A stretch of DNA of 7,043 bases from an uncultured Anaerolineales bacterium (GCA_913031335.1 CAJWGI010000066.1:1-7043), one strand, 5' to 3'. Counted from the first letter of the stretch, positions 1 through 5,858 are shown. The notes: generated by a model from the letters alone, not told the origin. A program made the numbers and translations.

Positions 1-306
1 AAAATCCACCCTCGCGTGCGCGTGGTGGTGGTGCCTGGCACGCAGAAGGTATACCTGGACGCACTCAAAGAAGGCCTGATTGAGATCTTCGTGGAAGCAA
101 ATTGCTCGGTGAGCGTGAGCACCTGCGGGCCGTGTCTAGGCGGGCACATGGGGGTATTGGCAGAAGGCGAGCGTTGCGTTTCGACCACTAACCGCAATTT
201 TCGCGGGCGCATGGGGCATATTGATAGCGAAGTGTATCTGGTGAATCCCTATGTAGCTGCCGCCTCCGCAATTGCCGGGCGGCTGGCAGCCCCTAATGAC
301 TTATGA
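1..306 (+). CDS. leuC: LeuC/homoaconitase-type dehydratase large subunit, C-terminal fragment
   Basis: This is the last 101 codons of a gene that begins before the window; the frame is open from base 1 to the TGA at 304-306. In the visible part, the CGPC motif (fragment residues 42-45) supplies two of the three cysteines that hold the [4Fe-4S] cluster in aconitase-superfamily large subunits. The stretch [11 protein letters not shown] (about 62-72) and the tail [16 protein letters not shown] are typical of LeuC/HacA proteins. With a small subunit these enzymes interconvert 2- and 3-substituted malates (isopropylmalate, homocitrate, 2,3-dimethylmalate) by dehydration and rehydration in the cytoplasm. 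Its partner is probably the leuD-like gene at 763, although a thioesterase gene separates the two. The stop codon overlaps the start of that thioesterase gene (ATGA), so they are co-translated. The family call is firm. The substrate, and therefore the symbol, is not: homoaconitase or dimethylmalate dehydratase (DmdA-like) are alternatives. Confidence 0.88.
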   Translation, partial: KIHPRVRVVVVPGTQKVYLDALKEGLIEIFVEANCSVSVSTCGPCLGGHMGVLAEGERCVSTTNRNFRGRMGHIDSEVYLVNPYVAAASAIAGRLAAPNDL

Positions 307-746
307 GCCAAACCGAACGGGCTGCCCTCGCTGCTTTCATGCGCGGCGACAAGTTCGCTGCCAGGCTTGGAATCGAGCTGCTGGAGATGCGCCCCGGATA
401 CGCGCGTGCAGCGCTGACCGTCGAACCGCACATGGTCAACGGTCACAACCTACCGCACGGCGGTGCGATCTTCACGCTTGCCGATTTTGCCTTTGCCGTC
501 GCCTGCAACGCACACGGGCGCACCGCTGTAGCATTGAGTATGGATATTCACTTTCTTTCGGTCGCAGCAGTGGGTGAAAAACTGATCGCGGAAGCGGCCG
601 AAGAAAACCTGAGCCGGCGCACCGGGCTGTATCGCATGACAGTGACAACCGAAGCCGGGCAAAAAATCGCGGAACTGCATGGGATGGCGTATCGAAAAAA
701 GACGCCGCTGATGGCTGATGGGAAAACACTGACCCGCATCAAATGA
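303..746 (+). CDS. PaaI-family hotdog acyl-CoA thioesterase
   Basis: This 147-residue protein has the size of the PaaI/4HBT hotdog thioesterases, which hydrolyse aryl- or acyl-CoA esters as cytoplasmic tetramers. The signature [16 protein letters not shown] lies at residues 46-61. It carries the HGG turn that opens the central helix and Asp61, the position of the catalytic Asp in E. coli PaaI. The following [10 protein letters not shown] and the later strand around [11 protein letters not shown] also match PaaI. E. coli PaaI clears phenylacetyl-CoA derivatives that would otherwise trap CoA. Here a similar rescue role on aromatic or alicyclic CoA esters is an inference from the nearby bamA and bcrC genes. 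The ATG overlaps the stop of the upstream leuC-like gene and has no clear Shine-Dalgarno sequence, so translation is probably coupled. A gap of 16 bases leads to the leuD-like gene. The family is secure; the substrate is unknown. Confidence 0.88.
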   Translation: MSQTERAALAAFMRGDKFAARLGIELLEMRPGYARAALTVEPHMVNGHNLPHGGAIFTLADFAFAVACNAHGRTAVALSMDIHFLSVAAVGEKLIAEAAEENLSRRTGLYRMTVTTEAGQKIAELHGMAYRKKTPLMADGKTLTRIK

Positions 747-762
747 TGGGAGATCGCATCCA

Positions 763-1272
763 ATGACGGAGATTCGAGGCAAAGTCTGGAAGTTCGGAAA
801 AAACATCGACACCGATGCAATTATGCCGGCGCGGCACTGCAACACCGCCGACCTGCGCGAACTCGCTGCCCACTGTATGGAAGACGCTGATCCGGAATTC
901 GTGGACAAGATGACACCCGGCGACCTGATCGTCGCCGACGCCAATTTCGGCTGCGGCAGCTCGCGCGAGGTGGCGCCGCTGGCGATCAAACATGCAGGAG
1001 TCTCGGCTGTCATCGCCAAATCCTTCGCGCGCATCTTCTTTCGCAATTCCATCAACATCGGCCTCCCGATTCTGGAATGCGCCGCAGCAGTCGATGGTAT
1101 CAGCGCCGGAGATGAAGTCGAAGTTGACCCAACCGCCGGACGTATTTGGAATCTGACCAGCGGCGCTGAATTTCGGGCCGCCCCCTTCCCGGAATTTTTG
1201 CAGCGCATCATCGCCAGCGGGGGCTTGCTGGCTTATGTTGAAGAAAGATTACAAGGTGACAGGCAGCAATGA
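763..1272 (+). CDS. leuD: LeuD/homoaconitase-type dehydratase small subunit
   Basis: This 169-residue protein matches the short LeuD type found in archaea and many anaerobes (about 160-170 residues); it forms the swivelling domain that closes the active site of the large subunit. Visible hallmarks are GKVWKFGKNIDTDAIMPAR at 6-24, the phosphate-loop-like NFGCGSSRE at 61-69 and the block from SAVIAKSFARIFFRN to INIGLPILEC (81-106). The substrate-selecting loop after MPAR normally begins Tyr-Leu (YLxT) but here reads His25-Cys26-Asn27-Thr28, and the residue after SSRE is Val70 rather than the more usual His or Gln. This could mean a substrate other than isopropylmalate. The ATG is preceded by GGGAG (748-752), 10 bases upstream. 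The stop overlaps the start of the acyl-CoA dehydrogenase gene. It probably pairs with the large subunit ending at 306. Leucine biosynthesis, homoaconitate or dimethylmalate chemistry cannot be separated from sequence alone. Confidence 0.9.
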   Translation: MTEIRGKVWKFGKNIDTDAIMPARHCNTADLRELAAHCMEDADPEFVDKMTPGDLIVADANFGCGSSREVAPLAIKHAGVSAVIAKSFARIFFRNSINIGLPILECAAAVDGISAGDEVEVDPTAGRIWNLTSGAEFRAAPFPEFLQRIIASGGLLAYVEERLQGDRQQ

Positions 1273-2426
1273 TTGACTTTACACTGACCGATGAACAACG
1301 CGAGTTCCGCGACCTAGCGCGCCAATTCGCCGAGAAAACCATTCGCCCGGCCGCGCCCGCAGCCGATGAAAAAGAAAAAGTGCCCTGGGATGTGCTGGGC
1401 AAGGCGCTGCAAGCCGGGCTACTGACCTACTATATTCCGGAGGCCTACGGCGGGGGCGGCGTGGATAGTGTGGTCACCCGGCTGCTGATAGACGAGGAGC
1501 TTTCGTGGGGCTGCGCCGGAGTCAGCACCATTATCGGCGGGGTTGGACTGTGCGCCACGCCCATCATGCTCGCCGGCACTGAAGAGCAAAAACTGAAATA
1601 TCTGACGCGCTTTTGCGAGCCGGGCCCCGACAACCGCCCGCGGCTGGGCGCATTTGCGCTCACCGAACCTTCCGCCGGTTCTGACCCGGCCGGGTTGATG
1701 ACCGAGGCGCGCCGCGAGCACGGAAAATATGTCCTCAACGGATACAAGCAATTCATCACCAACGGCGGCATCTCCGATATTTATGTGATCTTTGCCACCG
1801 TTGATCCCGCGCTGGGCTTAGGCGGCATCTCCGCCTTCATAGTCGAAGGCGATACGCCGGGATTGGTCGCGGGCAAAAAAGAAGAGAAGATGGGCATCCG
1901 CGCCTCGCACACCGCCAGCCTGATTCTGGAAGATGTGGAGATACCGGTCGCCAACCGACTGGGCGAAGAAGGCGAAGGTTTCAAAATCGCCATGCGCACC
2001 TTCAACATCACGCGCGCGCATGTCGCCATTAGCGCCGTCGGGCTGGCGCGCGCCGCTTATGAATACGCGCTGAATTATGCCCAGGAACGTCGCCAGTTTG
2101 GCAAACCGATCTACGCAAATCAGGCGGTTTCATTCATGCTGACGGATATGGCGATCCAGATAGATGCATCCCGGCTGCTGGCCTGGCGGGCGGCTGCCCG
2201 CGCCGATCGGGGGCAGCCCGCTATCATGCAGGCGAGCATGGCCAAGGCTTTTGCCGCCGATATGGCCATGAAAGTCACCACCGACGCTGTGCAGGTTCTG
2301 GGCGGCTATGGCTACAGCCGTGAATATCCGGTTGAAAAATGGATGCGCGACGCCAAAATCATGCAGATTTATGAGGGCACTTCGCAGATTCAACGGCTGG
2401 TGATTTCACGGCAGTTGGCTGCGTGA
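1269..2426 (+). CDS. Medium-chain-type acyl-CoA dehydrogenase
   Basis: This complete 385-residue FAD flavoprotein introduces a 2,3-double bond into an acyl-CoA and passes electrons to electron-transfer flavoprotein. The N-terminal helical domain (about 4-120) starts TDEQREFRDLARQFAEK. The flavin/substrate signature AFALTEPSAGSDP is at 128-140 and KQFITNGGISD at 160-170. The second family signature (VLGGYGYSREYPVEKWMRD) is at 343-361. Catalytic Glu369 sits in IYEGTSQIQ, the position used by MCAD and short-chain dehydrogenases. EELSWGCAGVSTIIGG (76-91) and the FNITRAHVA to VGLA segment (245-259) resemble mammalian MCAD more than glutaryl-CoA dehydrogenase. Its ATG overlaps the leuD-like stop (ATGA), with AGGTG at 1254-1258 as ribosome-binding site. 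In this setting, oxidation of pimeloyl-CoA or another C6-C7 intermediate below benzoyl-CoA is plausible. A cyclohexanecarboxyl-CoA or branched acyl-CoA substrate is possible too. The family is secure; the substrate is inferred. Confidence 0.92.
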   Translation: MIDFTLTDEQREFRDLARQFAEKTIRPAAPAADEKEKVPWDVLGKALQAGLLTYYIPEAYGGGGVDSVVTRLLIDEELSWGCAGVSTIIGGVGLCATPIMLAGTEEQKLKYLTRFCEPGPDNRPRLGAFALTEPSAGSDPAGLMTEARREHGKYVLNGYKQFITNGGISDIYVIFATVDPALGLGGISAFIVEGDTPGLVAGKKEEKMGIRASHTASLILEDVEIPVANRLGEEGEGFKIAMRTFNITRAHVAISAVGLARAAYEYALNYAQERRQFGKPIYANQAVSFMLTDMAIQIDASRLLAWRAAARADRGQPAIMQASMAKAFAADMAMKVTTDAVQVLGGYGYSREYPVEKWMRDAKIMQIYEGTSQIQRLVISRQLAA

Positions 2427-2450
2427 CAAACGAAAATCTCATGAACCCTG

Positions 2451-2519
2451 ACCACAGAATCACGGAGGACACAAAGGCTTTGTGGTGGACAACCCGGTAC
2501 CTTTGGTGACTTTGTGGTG
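2451..2519. repeat. Imperfect inverted repeat of ACCACA/ACAAAGG units in the gap before the LeuB-like gene
   Basis: The 130-base gap between the acyl-CoA dehydrogenase and the LeuB-like gene (2427-2556) contains a low-complexity, purine-rich element. The arm ACCACAGAATCAC (2451-2463) matches the reverse complement of 2506-2518 at 11 of 13 positions. CAAAGG (2472-2477) pairs exactly with CCTTTG (2500-2505). A tight perfect hairpin, CACAAAG-G-CTTTGTG, lies at 2470-2484. The left arm also reads as a loose direct repeat of nine-base units (ACCACAGAA, TCACGGAGG, ACACAAAGG). Elements of this composition recur between genes in many environmental bacteria, so this is probably a dispersed repeat. It may form an RNA hairpin that weakens or separates expression of the two operon halves. 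No T-tract follows it and I see no convincing promoter in the gap. Confidence 0.55.
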
Positions 2520-2556
2520 AAACGGAACTCACTGTTTTAGCCCAATTGGAAGTTTC

Positions 2557-3639
2557 ATGAAACATTATCAGATTGGCGTCATCGGCGGCGACGGGATTGG
2601 CCCCGAAGTCGCCACGGAAGGACTGAAGGCGCTCGAAGCCATCGCGGAAATCGACGGTTTTAGGGTTGATCTGGTCGATTATCCTTATGGCGGCGAGCAT
2701 TATATGCAGACCGGGGAACTCGTGCCGGAGAGCGCCATCGACGAGTGGCGCGAACTGGACGCGGTCTTCCTCGGCGCAATCGGCCACCCGGACGTGGAAA
2801 CCGGGCTGATCGAGCGCGCAGTGATTCTGGGGCTGCGCTTTGGCCTCGATTTATACATCAACCTGCGCCCGGTCAAGCTGTATGCTGAGCATCTTTGCCC
2901 GCTGAAGGACAAAGCCCCGGCCGACATCGACTTCACCGTTGTGCGCGAGAACACCGAAGGCATTTATGCGCAAATTGGCGGCATCCTGAAAAAAGGCACG
3001 CCTGACGAGGTCGCCACAGTGACCGGCGTCTTCACGCGCAAAGGCATCGACCGCACGATCCGCCACGCCTTCGAGGTAGCCCGCGCGCGGGCAGCCGCTC
3101 GCAATGACGGCAGCCCGGCGCGCCTGACGATGGTCGATAAAGCCAACGCCATCCGTCCGCAGGATATCTGGACGCGCGCGTTCGCCGAGGTCGGGGCCGA
3201 GTATCCCGATGTGGAGCAGGATCACGCCTATGTGGACGCCTGCTGCATGTGGATGGTCAAGAATCCAGAATGGTTTGACACGATTGTCACCACCAATCTG
3301 TTCGGCGACATCATCACCGACCTGGGCGCGATGATCCAGGGCGGCATGGGTATCGCGGCTTCGGGTAACATTCATCCCGGCAAACACGGCATGTTCGAGC
3401 CAATCCATGGCTCGGCGCCTAAATATACCGGCAAGAACGTCGCCAACCCGCTGGGCGCGATTGCGGCGGTGGGAATGATGCTCGATTTTCTGGGCGAAGC
3501 GCGCGCCGCAGCGCGGGTTGATAGCACGATTGCCAGCCTGCTGGCTTCGCGGCAAATCCCCTCGGTGGACGCACGCAGCGGCTTGAGCACCGCTCAGATC
3601 GGCGCGATGGTAGTAGAATCTATCCGACGGGACGCGTAA
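2557..3639 (+). CDS. Isopropylmalate/isocitrate dehydrogenase-family oxidoreductase (LeuB-like)
   Basis: This 360-residue protein is a beta-decarboxylating dehydrogenase, converting a 3-substituted malate to a 2-oxoacid plus CO2 with NAD(P)+ and a divalent metal. It begins [13 protein letters not shown] (6-18). It has the substrate segment [20 protein letters not shown] (86-105) with the two arginines of the LeuB LR...NLRP pattern, a catalytic YAQIGG-type segment near 137, Lys195 in MVDKANAIR, and metal-binding aspartates at 227, 251 and 255. The family signature [17 protein letters not shown] is at 247-263. [10 protein letters not shown] and the ASGNI to [10 protein letters not shown] segment are closest, from memory, to actinobacterial-type LeuB. 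The cofactor loop reads [11 protein letters not shown] (288-298). Lys-Tyr is the NADP-type pair of E. coli isocitrate dehydrogenase, whereas LeuB usually has Asp-Ile. A GGAAG site (2548-2552) sits 4 bases before the ATG. With the upstream dehydratase subunits it forms a LeuCDB-like set. Tartrate/malate and homoisocitrate dehydrogenases are alternatives, so no symbol is given. Confidence 0.87.
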   Translation: MKHYQIGVIGGDGIGPEVATEGLKALEAIAEIDGFRVDLVDYPYGGEHYMQTGELVPESAIDEWRELDAVFLGAIGHPDVETGLIERAVILGLRFGLDLYINLRPVKLYAEHLCPLKDKAPADIDFTVVRENTEGIYAQIGGILKKGTPDEVATVTGVFTRKGIDRTIRHAFEVARARAAARNDGSPARLTMVDKANAIRPQDIWTRAFAEVGAEYPDVEQDHAYVDACCMWMVKNPEWFDTIVTTNLFGDIITDLGAMIQGGMGIAASGNIHPGKHGMFEPIHGSAPKYTGKNVANPLGAIAAVGMMLDFLGEARAAARVDSTIASLLASRQIPSVDARSGLSTAQIGAMVVESIRRDA

Positions 3640-3672
3640 AACTTATGTGCGATCACGAACTATCAAATTGAA

Positions 3673-3678
3673 AAGGAG
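3673..3678 (+). promoter_or_regulatory. Strong ribosome-binding site of bamA
   Basis: AAGGAG lies 6 bases before the ATG at 3685 and is the best Shine-Dalgarno sequence of the plus-strand operon. It fixes the bamA start and suggests high translation. The 45 bases between the LeuB-like stop and bamA show no clear promoter, so bamA may be read from the upstream transcript. Confidence 0.8.
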
Positions 3679-3684
3679 AAACTG

Positions 3685-4812
3685 ATGAGTTTAGACTGGT
3701 TACCGCGTGACAACGAACTGAAAGATCTGAACCTGTGGGGCGATGAGTTTTTCGGCGAGGACGCACCGGGCGTGATTTACAAACTGCGCCCGGTAGTCGG
3801 CCCTGCCGGCGAGCAGCCGGAAGAGTTGTATTCGGCCTGGATTACGCTCAACAATCCCAAACAATATAATTCCTACACTACCAAGATGGTAAAAGGCATC
3901 ATCGCTGCCTTCCACAAGGCTTCGATGGATCGGCGTGTGGTGGCTGTGATTTTCACCGGCATGGGCGTTAAAGCCTTCTGCACCGGCGGTAACACAAAGG
4001 AGTATGCCGAGTATTATGCCGGAAAACCGACCGAATACGGCGCTTATATGGATTTGTTCAACGCGATGGTGGACGCAATCCTGAACTGCAAGAAGCCCAC
4101 CATCTGCCGCGTGAACGGGATGCGCGTGGGTGGCGGCCAGGAAATCGGCCTGGCATGCGACCTGAGCGTTTCGTCTGATCTGGCAGTCTTCGGGCAGGCC
4201 GGGCCGCGGCACGGCTCCGCGCCCGATGGCGGCTCGACCGATTTTCTACCCTGGTTTCTGGGCATCGAAAACGCCATGTGGAACTGTATCTCGTGCGAGG
4301 TGTGGAGCGCCTACAAGATGAAACAGCTGGGGCTAATCACCAAAGTCGCGCCGGTGCTGCTGCAGGATGGCAAATTTGTGCGCAACCCGCTGGTCATCAC
4401 CGACCGCTATGTGGACGATGGCGAAATTGTCTATGGCAACATGGCAAGCGGCGCAGCCGCCAAAGAAGCGCGCGCGCTCATCAAGCAGACGCCCACCGAC
4501 TTCAGCATGCTCGACAGAGCGGTGGAAGAAATCGTGTGGACCTTCACCAACCTATTCCCGCACTGCCTGATGAAATCGGTGGATGGCATCCGCATGAAGA
4601 AGAAACACTACTGGGATATGGCCAAGCTGCCCAACCGCCACTGGCTGGCAGCCAACATGACTACCGAAGCCTATCTCGGCTTCACGGCATTCAATTCACG
4701 TAAGCTGACCGGCGCGGACGTGATTGACTTTATCAAATATCGCCAGTTGGTTGCCGAGGGGCATCCGATGAACGAGGAATTCTTCGAGGCAGTGCTGCCC
4801 AAACCGCAATAG
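3685..4812 (+). CDS. oah: 6-oxocyclohex-1-ene-1-carbonyl-CoA hydrolase (Oah/BamA)
   Basis: This 375-residue crotonase-fold enzyme hydrolytically opens the alicyclic ring of 6-oxocyclohex-1-ene-1-carbonyl-CoA, adding water twice, to give 3-hydroxypimelyl-CoA. It is the ring-cleavage step of anaerobic benzoyl-CoA degradation and a widely used marker gene (bamA). The length equals that of known Oah/BamA proteins and the match is close along the whole chain. It has the N-terminal extension DWLPRDNELKDLNLWGDEFF (4-23), absent from ordinary enoyl-CoA hydratases, then SAWITLNNPKQYNSYTT (50-66). The oxyanion-hole motif AFCTGGNTKEYAEYY is at 97-111 and the second oxyanion glycines in RVGGGQEIGLACDL at 147-160. 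FGQAGPRHGSAPDGGSTDF (169-187) and the Oah-specific insert RNPLVITDRYVDDGEIVYG (233-251) follow. Its presence implies a Thauera-type route, in which a dienoyl-CoA hydratase and a 6-hydroxycyclohexene-carbonyl-CoA dehydrogenase should be encoded nearby, rather than the Rhodopseudomonas BadK/H/I route. It converges with the paaX-like gene 35 bases downstream. Confidence 0.96.
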   Translation: MSLDWLPRDNELKDLNLWGDEFFGEDAPGVIYKLRPVVGPAGEQPEELYSAWITLNNPKQYNSYTTKMVKGIIAAFHKASMDRRVVAVIFTGMGVKAFCTGGNTKEYAEYYAGKPTEYGAYMDLFNAMVDAILNCKKPTICRVNGMRVGGGQEIGLACDLSVSSDLAVFGQAGPRHGSAPDGGSTDFLPWFLGIENAMWNCISCEVWSAYKMKQLGLITKVAPVLLQDGKFVRNPLVITDRYVDDGEIVYGNMASGAAAKEARALIKQTPTDFSMLDRAVEEIVWTFTNLFPHCLMKSVDGIRMKKKHYWDMAKLPNRHWLAANMTTEAYLGFTAFNSRKLTGADVIDFIKYRQLVAEGHPMNEEFFEAVLPKPQ

Positions 4813-4814
4813 GG

Positions 4815-4844
4815 GGCTAACGGCAGAATCCCGCCGCCGCAGCC
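4815..4844. terminator. Possible weak hairpin between convergent genes
   Basis: Between the bamA stop and the paaX-like stop, GGCT (4815-4818) pairs with AGCC (4841-4844), and CGGC (4821-4824) with GCCG (4833-4836), around an 8-base loop. The helix is interrupted by an internal loop and no T-run follows on either strand. It could serve as a poor bidirectional terminator, but this rests only on position and partial pairing. Confidence 0.22.
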
Positions 4845-4847
4845 ATA

Positions 4848-5687
4848 CTAGCGGTTGAGTGATTGCGCCAGCTTCTCGTCCACAAAGCGGCCGCTGCGCG
4901 GAGCGAGTAGCCCGCGATAAAGGCGGAATAATTCGTTGGCATTGTTTCCCATCCAGGCGTCCGGCAGCAGCTCTGCTGGGAGGTTGGGGTCCCGAAGCGG
5001 GAACGGGGTATAGTCATAAGTGAACCAGAACCGGCGCACGAAACACTGGTCAGCCGGGATGCCTTCCGGGTCGGCCAGCATTTCCCGGCAGGCTTCGTAG
5101 TCGGGCCGGTATTTGGCGATGAATTCGGCGTATTGCTGATTGAGCGCATCCAAATCCCAGCATTGCGCGACCATGACAGGGTCATCCGTGAAGCCAATAT
5201 GACGCCCGCTGAAAAACTGTACATACTTCTCGATGTCAAGGTCTTTGCCCATCATCTCGATGTCGGTCAGGCGCGCATTCGGCGAAATCCACGTTCCCGG
5301 CCCGAGGCGGGCATACCCCAGCCAGCCAAGGCGAGTGCGCAATCGCTGCCGCTGCCCGCGTTTGGCTTCCGGCATGGAATAGACCACCAGGTGCCATTGC
5401 CCATCCCACTCAATGGCGCGGGGCTCGAAAATGCGCAGGCCACCCTCATCGGTCACTCGCTGCCCGCTGCGCGTCAAGCGATAGCGACTGAAGCGCCCCA
5501 CCCGTGTGGACTGCAGCCAGCCTTTGCGCGCCATGCGCGAAAGCGCCAGGCGCGCCGCCGTCTCGGTAACATCCAGCAACGCCAGCATTTCCAGCAAATG
5601 GCGGGTCCAGATCTCACCGCCCCGCGCGCCGATGTAGTCGCCGAAAAGGCTAAAAACCAGAAGTTGCGTCTGTACCTTACGTGTCAT
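4848..5687 (-). CDS. PaaX-family transcriptional regulator
   Basis: This 279-residue protein has the length and three-part layout of PaaX, the phenylacetyl-CoA-responsive repressor. An N-terminal winged helix spans about 5-75, with LLVFSLFGDYIGARGGEIW (9-27) followed by TETAARLALSRMARKGWL (41-58) and the wing TRVGRFSRYRLT. The PaaX central, Cas2-like domain is around 97-165 (WHLVVYSMPEAKRGQR, then GPGTWISP at 129-136). A C-terminal domain runs from about 170 to the end. The ATG at 5687 is chosen because homologues start near LFGDYI and a likely promoter lies just upstream. An in-frame ATG at 5720 and a TTG at 5744 would add 11 or 19 residues, but both lie at or before the predicted transcript start. 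It is divergent from bcrC, so it probably represses (or otherwise controls) that operon in response to an aryl-CoA such as benzoyl-CoA. The family is secure; ligand and targets are inferred. Confidence 0.9.
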   Translation of the reverse strand: MTRKVQTQLLVFSLFGDYIGARGGEIWTRHLLEMLALLDVTETAARLALSRMARKGWLQSTRVGRFSRYRLTRSGQRVTDEGGLRIFEPRAIEWDGQWHLVVYSMPEAKRGQRQRLRTRLGWLGYARLGPGTWISPNARLTDIEMMGKDLDIEKYVQFFSGRHIGFTDDPVMVAQCWDLDALNQQYAEFIAKYRPDYEACREMLADPEGIPADQCFVRRFWFTYDYTPFPLRDPNLPAELLPDAWMGNNANELFRLYRGLLAPRSGRFVDEKLAQSLNR

Positions 5688-5723
5688 ATTAATGACTTTG
5701 CGCTTTCTTAATCGATGCATGTC

Positions 5724-5752
5724 AGTATAATGGACTTTCGGCAATATTACAA
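5724..5752 (-). promoter_or_regulatory. Predicted sigma70-type promoter of the paaX-like gene
   Basis: Read on the minus strand, TTGTAA (5752-5747) and TATACT (5729-5724) are separated by 17 bases, the ideal spacing. The transcript would begin near 5717, about 30 bases before the ATG at 5687. The -10 box is good and the -35 box matches consensus at 4 of 6 positions. There is no strong Shine-Dalgarno sequence before 5687, which would suit modest regulator expression. Confidence 0.5.
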
Positions 5753-5763
5753 CATATCAACCC

Positions 5764-5791
5764 TTGACATTTCCGCAATTCCCTTTATACT
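5764..5791 (+). promoter_or_regulatory. Predicted sigma70-type promoter of the benzoyl-CoA reductase operon
   Basis: A perfect TTGACA (5764-5769) is followed after 16 bases by TATACT (5786-5791), predicting a start near 5798 and an untranslated leader of about 60 bases before the ATG at 5859. The -35 box is only 11 bases from the -35 box of the divergent paaX promoter, so one bound protein could affect both. A strong consensus promoter of this kind usually needs a repressor to be inducible, which fits the adjacent PaaX-family gene. Confidence 0.6.
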
Positions 5792-5799
5792 TATATATA

Positions 5800-5831
5800 T
5801 CACTATAACACACGCCCACCACTAATAGTGA
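5800..5831. promoter_or_regulatory. Palindromic operator candidate just downstream of the bcrC promoter
   Basis: TCACTAT (5800-5806) is exactly inverted as ATAGTGA (5825-5831), and CACTAATAGTG (5820-5830) is itself a perfect 11-base palindrome. Three CACTA half-sites therefore lie within 32 bases, starting about 2 bases after the predicted transcription start. A regulator bound here would block transcription initiation or early elongation. The neighbouring PaaX-family protein is the obvious candidate, although the sequence does not obviously match the E. coli PaaX operator as I remember it. Confidence 0.45.
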
Positions 5832-5845
5832 CATATGTTGCCGGC

Positions 5846-5851
5846 GGGAGG
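5846..5851 (+). promoter_or_regulatory. Ribosome-binding site that sets the bcrC start
   Basis: GGGAGG lies 7 bases before the ATG at 5859. An earlier in-frame ATG at 5835 would add eight residues (MLPAGGST) but has no purine-rich site in front of it and would place this motif inside the gene. The 5859 start is therefore preferred. Confidence 0.8.
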
Positions 5852-5858
5852 CAGCACA

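Noticed and set aside
450..1211. Long open frame (253 codons) on the minus strand across the thioesterase and leuD-like genes
   Set aside because: It lies antisense to two well-recognised genes, its translation is low-complexity with no family resemblance, and such frames are expected opposite GC-rich coding sequence.
2851..3555. Minus-strand open frame of 234 codons opposite the LeuB-like gene
   Set aside because: It is the antisense shadow of a clear dehydrogenase gene, with no recognisable motif and no ribosome-binding site that stands out.
4278..4703. Plus-strand open frame of 141 codons inside bamA in another frame
   Set aside because: It is wholly inside a strongly conserved gene and its composition (Arg/Gln/Ala/His rich) is that of a frame-shifted reading.
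5133..5711. Plus-strand open frame of 192 codons opposite the paaX-like gene
   Set aside because: It is antisense to a full-length, well-conserved regulator and shows no domain signal.
5688..5744. N-terminal extension of the PaaX-like protein from TTG 5744 or ATG 5720
   Set aside because: The extension is basic and unlike known PaaX starts, and it overlaps the predicted -10 box and transcription start of the gene; the ATG at 5687 fits the family better.
5791..5800. TATATA run as a possible additional promoter or microsatellite
   Set aside because: It is too short to be a meaningful repeat and is explained as the AT-rich part of the bcrC promoter region.
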